From positions 1-64,000 of the forward strand of contig CAVZSF010000007.1 in NCBI GenBank assembly GCA_963777895.1: a stretch of DNA of 64,000 bases, given 5' to 3'. Below, piece by piece: positions 8,593 through 15,794 of the stretch. Position numbers and translations under genes: made by a program. Positions within the stretch are counted from its first letter, which is position 1. Each line of letters begins with the position of its first letter. The notes beneath the pieces were generated by a model that was not told the origin of the DNA, did no database searches, and worked only from the letters and a program-made list of their open reading frames with translations. The stretch comes from UBA2241 sp963777895 (GTDB taxonomy: Bacteria > Actinomycetota > Thermoleophilia > UBA2241).

Positions 8593-10377
8593 CTAGCGCC
8601 GGACGTCGACGGCGTAGCGCTCGAGGGTCTCCTCGAGCGGCACGCCATCGACGTCCCACCCTCGCAGCCGGTAGTACTGCGCGAGGGCCTCGCGGAAGGA
8701 CGCCTCGCCCGGAGCGAGGCCGGCCGCTGGACCGTCGGTGTGTGCCTCGGCCAAGATGCGCGCGGGAAGCAGGTCGTCCTCTGCCCGCGCTCCTTCGCGC
8801 AGGTTGAGCAGCCGGCCGAGGTTCCAGATACGCGCGCCGAGGTCCATAAGCTCCTCGTGGGATGGCGTCCGACTCCACAGATGAGCCAGGTGGGCGCCGA
8901 TGAACGCGGTGTCGAACGATATGTTCGCGCACCAGATCCCCGTCCAGGCTAGCGCGCTGAAGTCCTGCTGCTCGGCAACGAGCTGGGGCATCCCCCGCAG
9001 CGAGTCGGGCTTGTAGTCGCCGGCGGCGCCGAGGATGTCCTCTCCGGCGGTGAAAGCGCGCATGTGACAACCGCCCCGGTCGGAGGTCGCGTAGCCGAGC
9101 CCCATGCCGAAGGTCCCTCGGGGGTCGTAGGCGGGCATCTCCAGGCCCTTCACCTCGGCGGCGAGATCGGGCCTGCCGTGCAGGGCGGCGAGGCCTCTGG
9201 CGCCGAGCGCCAGGTCGGCCCCGGGACCCTCCCTCATGGCGATGAGGGCAGGCGCGGCGAGGTACGCGTCGATATCGCCGAAGGCGAGGCCGTAGTCGGC
9301 GACGCCGCGCTCGCAGAGGTCCATCGCGAGGCCCACCACGGCTCCGGTCGAGATCGTGTCGAGTCCCAGCTCGTCACACGAGCGATTGAAGGCTGCGACG
9401 GCGCCCAGGTCGCCGACGCCGCAGTTCGCGCCGCACAGACCGAGAGTCTCGAACTCGGGGCCCTCGCAGACGTGGCCGTCGAAGTCGTGCACCTGGCGGC
9501 AGGCGAGCGGGCACTGGCTGCACGCTCTGATCCCCGTCCTCACCTCGAGAAGGCGCGCCGAGTACAGGCCCTCAGCGCCGTCGAAGCTCCCGCTGCGCCA
9601 GTTGCGGGTCGGCAGGGCGCCCGCCGCGTTCACGGGCTCGACAAGGTACGGCGTTCCCTCCTCGTAGGCCCACGCGTTGTCGGGGGTGAGGACGTGCGTG
9701 CCCTGCAGCCGGAGCAGATCCGCGGTGAACGACTTCATGTCGTCGACCTGGACCGATCCGGTGCCGCGCACGACGATCGCCTTGAGGTTCTTGCTTCCCA
9801 TGACCGCGCCGGCCCCGCCGCGGCCGGCCTTGTGGTACTGGTCGGTGGAGAGACATGCGAAGGGCACGAGACGCTCGCCGGCCGGTCCGGTCGACAGCAC
9901 GCGGTGATGGGGCCCCAGCTCGGCGCGCACGCGCGCCTCGAGGGCGCCCGTCTCGAGGCCCCAGTAGCGCTCGCCTGCCGGCTTGAACCGGACCTTGTCG
10001 TCTTCGATCACGACGAGAACGGGCTCTGGGGCGCGCCCCGTCACGATGACGAGGTCGTAACCGGCGAACTTGAGCTCCGGGGCGAACGATCCGCCCACGT
10101 AGGAATCGAGGAGCGTGCCGGTCGCCGGGCTCTTGCAGCCCACCGCCAGGCGCGAGCACGTCGCGGCGCCGGTGCCGGCGAAGGGTCCGGTGGCCAGGAT
10201 CAGCGGGTTCGCGGGGGTCAGCGGGTCGCAGCCCGAAGGGAGCTCTGCGAAGAGGTAGCGCAGGAGGAGACCCTTGCCGCCCACGTACAGGCGCGCCCAG
10301 TCGGGCTCGAGCGATTCTGGTGTGGCGCTCAGCTCCGCCAGGTCGATGCGCAGGATCCTTCCGGTGTAGAACGCCAA
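8593..10377 (-). CDS. aldehyde:ferredoxin oxidoreductase (AOR family)
   Basis: Tungsten-pterin oxidoreductase that oxidises aldehydes to acids, or the reverse, with ferredoxin. About 594 residues from TTG 10377, which lies 5 nt after GGAG and begins LAFYTGRILRIDL, the usual AOR N-terminus; the longer frame from 10476 has no ribosome site. N-domain: YVGGKGLLLRYLF, LILATGPFAGTGA, DSYVGGSFAPELK, GRGGAGAVMGSKNLKAI. [4Fe-4S] ligands: CSQCPLAC and a later cysteine in LGLCGANC. C-domain: TSDRGGCHMRAF, WNLGRLLNLREG. Stop is TAG. Transcribed between amt and mtbB, so it may handle an aldehyde or reductant in methylamine metabolism; this link is inferred. Confidence 0.9.
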   Translation of the reverse strand: MAFYTGRILRIDLAELSATPESLEPDWARLYVGGKGLLLRYLFAELPSGCDPLTPANPLILATGPFAGTGAATCSRLAVGCKSPATGTLLDSYVGGSFAPELKFAGYDLVIVTGRAPEPVLVVIEDDKVRFKPAGERYWGLETGALEARVRAELGPHHRVLSTGPAGERLVPFACLSTDQYHKAGRGGAGAVMGSKNLKAIVVRGTGSVQVDDMKSFTADLLRLQGTHVLTPDNAWAYEEGTPYLVEPVNAAGALPTRNWRSGSFDGAEGLYSARLLEVRTGIRACSQCPLACRQVHDFDGHVCEGPEFETLGLCGANCGVGDLGAVAAFNRSCDELGLDTISTGAVVGLAMDLCERGVADYGLAFGDIDAYLAAPALIAMREGPGADLALGARGLAALHGRPDLAAEVKGLEMPAYDPRGTFGMGLGYATSDRGGCHMRAFTAGEDILGAAGDYKPDSLRGMPQLVAEQQDFSALAWTGIWCANISFDTAFIGAHLAHLWSRTPSHEELMDLGARIWNLGRLLNLREGARAEDDLLPARILAEAHTDGPAAGLAPGEASFREALAQYYRLRGWDVDGVPLEETLERYAVDVRR

Positions 10378-10480
10378 AATGCTCCAGTCGCCGCCGCCAC
10401 CCCTGCAGGGGCTGCCGTCGCCGGCCTGGCCGACGCCCGCCCTTCGACTGTCCCACACGGCTTCGGCAGGTGTCAACGAC

Positions 10481-10516
10481 GGGGGGCGCCGCGGCCTCGT
10501 GGCCGCGGCGCCCCCC
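10481..10516 (-). terminator. terminator of amt
   Basis: Perfect 16-bp stem (GGGGGGCGCCGCGGCC with complement) and TCGT tetraloop, ~110 nt after the amt stop and ~100 nt before the AOR start. No U-tract. Confidence 0.75.
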
Positions 10517-10624
10517 GTGTCGGGTCCTGTCGGGCCGGCTGCTCCCTTTCAGCCGTACCTGCGGCGCCGCCCGGCTTTCGCCGGCCCCCCCCGTCTGGAG
10601 GCGGATCGTCACCCCCGCGCGGGC

Positions 10625-11854
10625 TCAGTCGAGCACGTACGCCGCCTCGCCGTGGATCTCGCTGTCGAGACCCTTGAGCTCGACCGCGTCGGGTACGCGC
10701 ACCCGCTCGAAGCGGTCGAGGATCTTGAGGATGAGCCACGTCCCGACGAACGAGTACGTCGCCACAATGGCCACCGCCGCGACCTGGATGCCGAGGAACT
10801 TGGCGTTCCCCTGCAAGAGACCGTCGGCTCCGGCCGCATTGATCGTCTTGCTCGCGAAGACGCCGAGCAGGATCGAGCCCATGATCCCGCCGACGCCGTG
10901 GGCCGCCCATACATCCAGCGCGTCGTCCCACTTCATGCGCTCCTTCAGCTTGACGGCGAAATAGCACACCGAACCGGCGAAGATGCCGATGAGGAAAGCG
11001 GACCAGGTGGGCACGTAGCCGGCGCAGGGCGTCACGCAGGCGAGGCCGGCGACGGCCCCGGTGAAGGCGCCGATGAGGCTCGGTTTGCCGTCCTTCCACC
11101 ACGTGATGAACAGCCACGTGCACATCGCGATCGACCCGGCGATGTCGGTGTTGACGAAGGCTTGCGCCGCGACGCCGTTGGCGGCGAGGGCCGAGCCGCC
11201 GTTGAAGCCGAACCAGCCGAACCACAGCAGACCGGTGCCCAGCGCCACGAAGGCGATGTTGTGCGGGATACTGCGCTCGCCCGGGCCGAACTTGCGCGTC
11301 CCGACGACCCATACGGAGGCCAGAGCGGCCATGCCGGCGCTGACGTGCACGACCATGCCGCCGGCGAAGTCCAGGGCGCCCCAGGCGGCGAGGAAGCCGC
11401 CGCCCCAGAGCCAGTGCACGAACGGGACGTAGACGAACAGGCTCCACAACACGAGGAACTTCAGGTAGCTCTTGAAGTTGACCCGGTCGGCGAAGGCACC
11501 GGTGATGAGTGCCGGCGTGATGATGGCGAACATCTCCTGATAGGTGAAGTGCGCCACGGCCGGGATCGTCGGCGCCCATGGGCCCGGCGCTTCGCCGACG
11601 CCGTTCAGGAAGGCCCAGTCGAGGTTGCCGATGAATCCCCCGAGCAGGTTGCCCGAGAAGGCCATCGAGTAGCCCACCGCGACCCAGATGAACGTCACGA
11701 TGCCCATGCTGATGAAGCTCTGCATCATGATCGCCAGGAAGTTCTTGCGGCGGACGAGGCCTCCGTAGAAGAACGCGAGGCCGGGGGTCATCAGCGCGAC
11801 GAGCGCGGCTGACAGGAGGACGAAGCCGGTGTCCCCCGAGTTGATTTCGCCCAT
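10625..11854 (-). CDS. amt: ammonium transporter Amt
   Basis: 409-residue inner-membrane ammonium/methylammonium channel of the Amt/MEP/Rh family with eleven predicted membrane helices. Family signatures are present: GDTGFVLLSAALVALMTPGL at the N-terminus, FFYGGLVRRKN, DFAGGMVVHVSAGMAAL, and the twin pore histidines in HVSAG and WAAHGVGG. The start at 11854 follows AGGGAGGATTTCGC. Upstream of AOR and the methylamine methyltransferases on the same strand but with its own terminator. No glnK gene is adjacent, which is unusual for amt. It may take up methylammonium or manage ammonium released from methylamines (inference). Confidence 0.95.
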   Translation of the reverse strand: MGEINSGDTGFVLLSAALVALMTPGLAFFYGGLVRRKNFLAIMMQSFISMGIVTFIWVAVGYSMAFSGNLLGGFIGNLDWAFLNGVGEAPGPWAPTIPAVAHFTYQEMFAIITPALITGAFADRVNFKSYLKFLVLWSLFVYVPFVHWLWGGGFLAAWGALDFAGGMVVHVSAGMAALASVWVVGTRKFGPGERSIPHNIAFVALGTGLLWFGWFGFNGGSALAANGVAAQAFVNTDIAGSIAMCTWLFITWWKDGKPSLIGAFTGAVAGLACVTPCAGYVPTWSAFLIGIFAGSVCYFAVKLKERMKWDDALDVWAAHGVGGIMGSILLGVFASKTINAAGADGLLQGNAKFLGIQVAAVAIVATYSFVGTWLILKILDRFERVRVPDAVELKGLDSEIHGEAAYVLD

Positions 11855-12221
11855 GCGAAATCCTCCCTATGAACGTGTCGTCGCCCCAAGCTCCGCCCGC
11901 TCAAGGGAGTACGTCGCTAGGCGTGACCCACGGCTTCGACTCTGGCCGGACGCCGCGGGGAATCCCCTTCAACCCGCTTTGTCCGCTTGGCGCCATTCTT
12001 CCGCTTGTGAACGACGTGTCAAGCACCGGCGGCCCACGAATGAGAGAGTTGAGCCGAGCTCATGAGACGTGGGCGCACGGGGAGATCTGCCCGGCGCGCC
12101 GGCGACGCGGCTGTCTGGAGGGCTGGAGCACGACGCACTCTGGCTTGGCGGAAGGATCCTCGCGCAGCCCCGTGGTCCCGATTGGGATCCATGACCACCT
12201 CTCATCCACCTATGCTTCTTT
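11855..12221. other. intergenic region between amt and the toxin-antitoxin pair
   Basis: About 370 nt upstream of divergent transcription units. No ORF here has a ribosome site and protein-like composition. I see no clear promoter pair or repeat apart from the inverted repeat that starts at 12222. Confidence 0.5.
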
Positions 12222-12275
12222 CTCCGCTCCTTGGACAATTGGCCAGAATCCTGGCCAATTGTCCAAGGAGCGGAG
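12222..12275. promoter_or_regulatory. 25-bp perfect inverted repeat upstream of RHH antitoxin
   Basis: Arms 12222-12246 and 12251-12275 are exact complements with an AATC loop; the core is TTGGACAATTGGCCAG. The right arm ends in AAGGAGCGGAG, overlapping the Shine-Dalgarno of the GTG start at 12285. As DNA it can be the RHH operator; as RNA it would hide the ribosome site in the stem. Confidence 0.8.
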
Positions 12276-12284
12276 GAGCCGACG

Positions 12285-12521
12285 GTGGATGTCCTAGTCA
12301 GCACGCACCTCATGCTCGGGCGTGCGCAGAAGCAGCGTCTCCGTGCTCTCGCAGCCGATCAGCAGACTTCGCTGGCGGCCCTGGTGCGCGAGGCCGTAGA
12401 CCACTATCTCGCGCTTGTTGCCGGGCCTGATCCACGGAGGCTGCGGTTGGCCGCGCTCGATGCCGTCGGCATGCTACCGCCGTTTGACGATGGCGGTCTC
12501 ACTTGGTGGCGCAGTGAGTGA
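12285..12521 (+). CDS. ribbon-helix-helix antitoxin-like protein
   Basis: 78 residues from GTG 12285, 6-7 nt after GGAGGAG. The core MLGRAQKQRLRALAADQQTSLAALVREAVDHYLAL resembles a CopG/RHH DNA-binding unit, followed by a ~35-residue tail (LAALDAVGMLPPFDDGGLTWW) that could bind a toxin. Ten nt ahead of a PIN-domain gene, the usual VapBC order. Such antitoxins bind palindromic operators near their start, which fits the repeat at 12222. Confidence 0.75.
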   Translation: MDVLVSTHLMLGRAQKQRLRALAADQQTSLAALVREAVDHYLALVAGPDPRRLRLAALDAVGMLPPFDDGGLTWWRSE

Positions 12522-12531
12522 GGTCGGCCCT

Positions 12532-12939
12532 ATGGTGGCGGGCCAGCTCACGTTCGTGGATGCGAGCGCACTGGTGGCCGTCCTGGACCGAGCGGCGCCC
12601 GATCATCGCCTTGTGGGCAGCTCCTGGCTTCTCGAGTTCGATGCCGGTAGCACCTTGGTCACCACCGGGTTCAACGCACTGAGCGCCAGTCGGATGCTGC
12701 AGGAACGATATGGAGCTGCCGGTCCCCGAGCCTTGCTCGAGGTGGTTCTTCCGGCGCTGCGCGTGGAGTGGTCCGGGGCCACCGACTTCTCACTGGCTGT
12801 CGCAGCTTTCCTCAGTAGCCGCTGCGATCACGCCGGTGATCAGGGGGGTCAGTCGGATGTGCGCAGCGACGACCTCGCCGTACTGCTGGACGAGCAGGTG
12901 AAGCGGCGCCTGAGGATCAGGCATACGCTCCGACCCTGA
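12532..12939 (+). CDS. PIN-domain ribonuclease toxin (VapC-like)
   Basis: 135 residues from ATG 12532. The first catalytic motif VDASALVAVLD and the TTGFN segment match PIN RNases, which cleave RNA with Mg2+ at an acidic cluster. After about residue 85 the sequence (DHAGDQGGQSDVRSDDLAVLLDEQ) no longer resembles the usual DCLSF..M and F..D..F motifs, so the C-terminal acidic residues cannot be assigned confidently; an indel or true divergence is possible. Forms an operon with the RHH gene and ends before a strong hairpin. Confidence 0.65.
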   Translation: MVAGQLTFVDASALVAVLDRAAPDHRLVGSSWLLEFDAGSTLVTTGFNALSASRMLQERYGAAGPRALLEVVLPALRVEWSGATDFSLAVAAFLSSRCDHAGDQGGQSDVRSDDLAVLLDEQVKRRLRIRHTLRP

Positions 12940-12953
12940 AACTCGAGATGGTC

Positions 12954-12990
12954 TGACGCGGCCGCCGCGGGGAGTGCGGCGGCCGCGTCA
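12954..12990. terminator. bidirectional terminator
   Basis: Perfect 15-bp stem TGACGCGGCCGCCGC with complement and 7-nt loop, between the convergent PIN toxin and CoA-transferase genes. Confidence 0.75.
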
Positions 12991-13050
12991 TTCCTGCGCC
13001 CGTCCGCTCCTTCGTGACCGCCGCTGGCGGTCCGAGCGGTCGGGCTGTGT

Positions 13051-13873
13051 TCAGCCGAGGATCAGGCGCTGCGGGTCGACGTCGTCACGCAGGATGCGCA
13101 GCTCTTCGGCCTCCGGGGGCACGGCCTCGACCGATCGCGAGACGTCCAAGACGAAGCCGGTGTTCTCCGCCACCTGCTGTGGCGTGACGCCGGGGTAGTG
13201 CTCGGCAAGGTACATGACCTTCGTCTCGTCGTGGAACTTCATGACGCCGAGGTCGCTGACGACGGCGATCGGCCCGCCCCGCCGGTACCCGGCGTGATGG
13301 CGCGAGTCGCCGCCGTCGAGCCAGCCCGGCGTCGTCAGGTAGTCGAGCTTCTCGACGAACTTCCGCGTGCCGTGCTGCATGAAGACGATGAAGCCGCTGG
13401 CCAGCGAACCCGCGTCGCAGGCGCCGCCGCTGCCCGAGAAGCGCACGGTCGGGTGGTGGTAGTCGCCGATCACGGTGGAGTTCATGTTGCCGTAGCGGTC
13501 GATCTGAGCGGCGCCGAGAAAGGCGATGGTGTGCAGGCGCCGGTTGGCCACGTAGGAGAAGGCCTCGACGAGACCCGCGTTGAGATTGGCGAACGCCATC
13601 ACTCGCGGGTCCGCGACGGCCATCGGCAACTCCTCGAGGTGCGGGCCGATGCCGCCGGTCTCGAAGAAGATGTGGGCGTGCGGCGCGTGGATGCGCTTGG
13701 CGACGGTCGCCGCCAGCATGGCGACGCCCGTTCCGGCGAAGAGCACGTCGCCGTCCTTGATGAAGCGCCCGGCGGCGATCGCCATCATCTCGCGGGGCGT
13801 GTACGCGGGCGCGGCCTGGACGGGGCCGCGCTGGTCTCGGATGCCGCGCCCCGGAAGTCGGCGTCTCGTTCAT
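13051..13873 (-). CDS. CoA-transferase subunit B (glutaconate/3-oxoacid type), frameshifted near N-terminus
   Basis: Second subunit of a family I CoA-transferase that moves CoA between carboxylic acids. ATG 13873 follows GGAGGTGA by 6 nt. The first ~30 residues (MNETPTSG, then AASETSAAPSRPRP, then TPREMMAIAAGRFIKDG) need two small shifts around 13.80-13.85 kb; the rest is intact: FAGTGVAMLAATVAKRIHAP, FETGGIGPHLEELP, FLGAAQIDRYGNMNSTVIGD, FSGSGGACDAG, VVSDLGVMKF, ending EELRILRDDVDPQRLILG. GSGGACDAG and the GAAQIDRYGN segment are typical of GctB-like subunits. Five nt after subunit A, so translationally linked. Confidence 0.85.
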
Positions 13874-13878
13874 CCCGC

Positions 13879-14856
13879 TCACCTCCGGTCCAGGCCGGGC
13901 GCGTAGCCGGCGACGGTGTTGGCGCGGATGCGCGCGAGCTGCGCGCCGCCGACCTTGTCGAGGTAGGCGTCCCAGCTCTCGACGCCGTAGACCCACTCAT
14001 CGAGGTAGGCGGCCCACTGCTCGTCGTCCTTGGCCACCTTCTTGTAGTGGTTCAGGTGCGCTGGGTCGTAGTCGTAGAAGTAGCGGCACGCCGTCGGGTG
14101 GGCCCCGAAGGGGACCCGCACGACGGCGTCCACCAGGAAGGGCGGCAGCGCGTTCTGGTCGGGGTCGAGCCGCAGGTAGTCCTCCGGGACGATCTCCTCG
14201 CAGGTGACGACCACGGCGCCGGCCGCCTTGCACTGCTCGAGGTCGGCGAAGGTCAGGCCCTTGATGCGCACGGTGCCGTCCGTCGAGACCTGCTGGGCGT
14301 GGATGATCGAGACGTCGGGGGTGAGGGCGGGGAGAAGGGCGACGTCGTCGTCCTCGTGTCCGAAGGGGTCGCTCATGATGACGACCTTCTCGCAGGCGAC
14401 CTTGTCGGTGCAGCGCACCTCGGGGCCGAAGCCCGCCTTGTTGAGCACGTCCGTGCCGAGGCCGGACTTGCTCGGGATGAAGGGGATGTTGAGGGCGCCG
14501 GCCAGGAAGCGCAGGCTCATCTGGTTGTTGGTGTAGTCCTCGACGGCGACCTCGCCCCGCTCGACCGCCTTACGGAAGCGGAAGCAGGTCGAGGCGAAGC
14601 GGCCGTTGCCGCCGTAGGCGATCTCGATGCGGCTTACGCAGCCGGCTCCGACGAGCACGTCGAGCGCCTGGCCGTTGGAGTGCGCGACGAGGTGCAGCTC
14701 TTTGACCCGCCGGCGGGCGATCTCGTAGACGGCCGCCATCGGGTTGCGGTTGATGGTGAAGCCGCCGAGGGCCACCTGGCTGCCGTCGGGAACGAAGCGC
14801 TCGACGGCCTCGGCGATGCTCATCAGCTTGCCGTCGAGCCCGTTGTGCTCCGGCAT
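13879..14856 (-). CDS. CoA-transferase subunit A (glutaconate CoA-transferase GctA-like)
   Basis: 325 residues from ATG 14856 with AAGGAGG 8 nt upstream. Contains the family I core: DGSQVALGGFTINRNPMAAVYEI, LHLVAHSNGQALDVLVGAG, IEIAYGGNGRFA, FIPSKSGLGTDVL, VSIIHAQQVSTDGTVRIKG. Substrate cannot be told from sequence. Closest in style to GctA-like subunits found beside acyl-CoA dehydrogenases. Divergent from the DUF3870 and dehydrogenase/Fix genes, suggesting activation of a carboxylate whose CoA ester the dehydrogenase then uses. Confidence 0.88.
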   Translation of the reverse strand: MPEHNGLDGKLMSIAEAVERFVPDGSQVALGGFTINRNPMAAVYEIARRRVKELHLVAHSNGQALDVLVGAGCVSRIEIAYGGNGRFASTCFRFRKAVERGEVAVEDYTNNQMSLRFLAGALNIPFIPSKSGLGTDVLNKAGFGPEVRCTDKVACEKVVIMSDPFGHEDDDVALLPALTPDVSIIHAQQVSTDGTVRIKGLTFADLEQCKAAGAVVVTCEEIVPEDYLRLDPDQNALPPFLVDAVVRVPFGAHPTACRYFYDYDPAHLNHYKKVAKDDEQWAAYLDEWVYGVESWDAYLDKVGGAQLARIRANTVAGYAPGLDRR

Positions 14857-14895
14857 ACGGCCATCCTCCTTGCAGTCTGTCCCGTTAAGCGCGTC

Positions 14896-14933
14896 GACCC
14901 CCAGGGCGGCGCGAAGCGTCTCCGCTGGGGGTC
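14896..14933 (-). promoter_or_regulatory. leader hairpin of the CoA-transferase operon
   Basis: Arms GACCCCCAG and CTGGGGGTC enclose a 20-nt GC-rich interior. On the minus strand it lies 39 nt before the subunit A start. The same arms and GACCCCCAGCG start occur in the leader at 15663-15698. Could be a shared regulatory RNA, attenuator or terminator-like stem. Confidence 0.5.
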
Positions 14934-15033
14934 ATGGCCTGCAAGGGCGGGAGGACGGCTCCAGCACCGGTGCCATGGGGCAGCGCGACCATGATACAGG
15001 CGGCAGAACCCCGCGCAAGCAGGGGAGCGCTGC

Positions 15034-15039
15034 TACAAT
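15034..15039 (+). promoter_or_regulatory. -10 box for a leaderless DUF3870 transcript
   Basis: TACAAT ends 9 nt before the GTG start at 15049, with no Shine-Dalgarno in between. This spacing puts the transcription start at or next to the start codon. No good -35 is visible. Confidence 0.45.
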
Positions 15040-15048
15040 CGTCCAACC

Positions 15049-15450
15049 GTGAGCGGCGGACCTCCCGAGATGGACAAGACGAGCTTCCTCTTCAGCGGCT
15101 ACGCGCGTCTGCCCCAGGATGTCTCGCACCAGGCGATGTACAAGCGCGTCGGGGTGGTCATCGAGGCCGACGAAGACGGCGTGATCGTGGGCTGCACGTC
15201 GTCGCTCATCATGGACGTCGCGCGCGACTTCCTCGGGCGCCTGTTGATGGGCAAGAACGTGATCACGGAGCGCCGCGAGATCGAGGCGCTCATCCGGTAC
15301 CGCTACCGGGGGCACTCGCAGGGCGCATTGATCTCGGCGCTGCACAAGGTCTTCGAGGCCGTCGACCAGTCACCGCTCGTGCTCGGCAACGCGGCGACGC
15401 CGCTGCCCAGCGCGAAGGGCGCCGACGCCGGCACCGAGACCTACGGCTGA
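15049..15450 (+). CDS. DUF3870 domain protein
   Basis: 133 residues. Matches the DUF3870 pattern: FSGYARLPQDVSHQAMYKRVGVV, GCTSSLIMDVARDFLGRLLMGKN, IEALIRYRYRGHSQGALISALHKV. Biochemical role unknown; family members occur near CoA-transferases, acyl-CoA dehydrogenases and related catabolic genes. Here it lies between the divergent CoA-transferase operon and the dehydrogenase/Fix operon. Start GTG 15049 is supported by a -10 box just upstream; ATG 15070 is an alternative without a ribosome site. Confidence 0.8.
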   Translation: MSGGPPEMDKTSFLFSGYARLPQDVSHQAMYKRVGVVIEADEDGVIVGCTSSLIMDVARDFLGRLLMGKNVITERREIEALIRYRYRGHSQGALISALHKVFEAVDQSPLVLGNAATPLPSAKGADAGTETYG

Positions 15451-15574
15451 TGCCGGCGCCGCGCTTCTGCCGGCTCGTGCCGGTGGGCCGCGGCGCCGCG
15501 TCGGACGGTCCGCCGCCTCGCCCTGGCGTCGTACGCCCGTCCGAAACCTGCTCCAACGTGTCGTAATCCGGGGG

Positions 15575-15602
15575 TTGCGCCCCCCGGGCCCCGGTGTATG
15601 AT
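15575..15602 (+). promoter_or_regulatory. promoter of the acyl-CoA dehydrogenase/Fix operon
   Basis: TTGCGC (15575-15580) and TATGAT (15597-15602) with 16-nt spacing; the same TTGCGC -35 precedes tRNA-Gly at 47849. Confidence 0.55.
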
Positions 15603-15662
15603 GCTGCCGCTGCAACAGAGCCGCAGACGGGCGCCGTCTCCGCCCGGCTGACCCAGGTTCTG

Positions 15663-15698
15663 GACCCCCAGCGAACGCAACGGCGTGCCTTGGGGGTC
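15663..15698 (+). promoter_or_regulatory. leader hairpin of the acyl-CoA dehydrogenase operon
   Basis: GACCCCCAG pairs with TTGGGGGTC around an inner ACGC-AACG-GCGT stem-loop; 96 nt before the ATG. Shares arms and the CG following them with the hairpin in the divergent CoA-transferase leader. Confidence 0.5.
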
Positions 15699-15794
15699 TT
15701 CGCATTTCCGGGGCCTGCCGCACGGGACGGCGCCCGGCCTGCCGGCTGCCTCCCAGTCCAGTTGAAGGAGTCACGTCTCCAAGGAGGGAGCTGC

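Larger units (their letters stand above)
15451..15794 (+). other. long leader region of the acyl-CoA dehydrogenase/Fix operon
   Basis: 344 nt without a gene. It holds a promoter at 15575-15602 and, downstream of the expected start near 15609, about 185 nt of leader with the hairpin at 15663-15698. Confidence 0.55.

Noticed and set aside
10481..10516. Hairpins with 15-20 bp stems as MITE or insertion-sequence ends
   Set aside because: Each lies just after a stop codon or between convergent genes, has a 2-10 nt loop, and the arms differ from site to site, so they are terminators.
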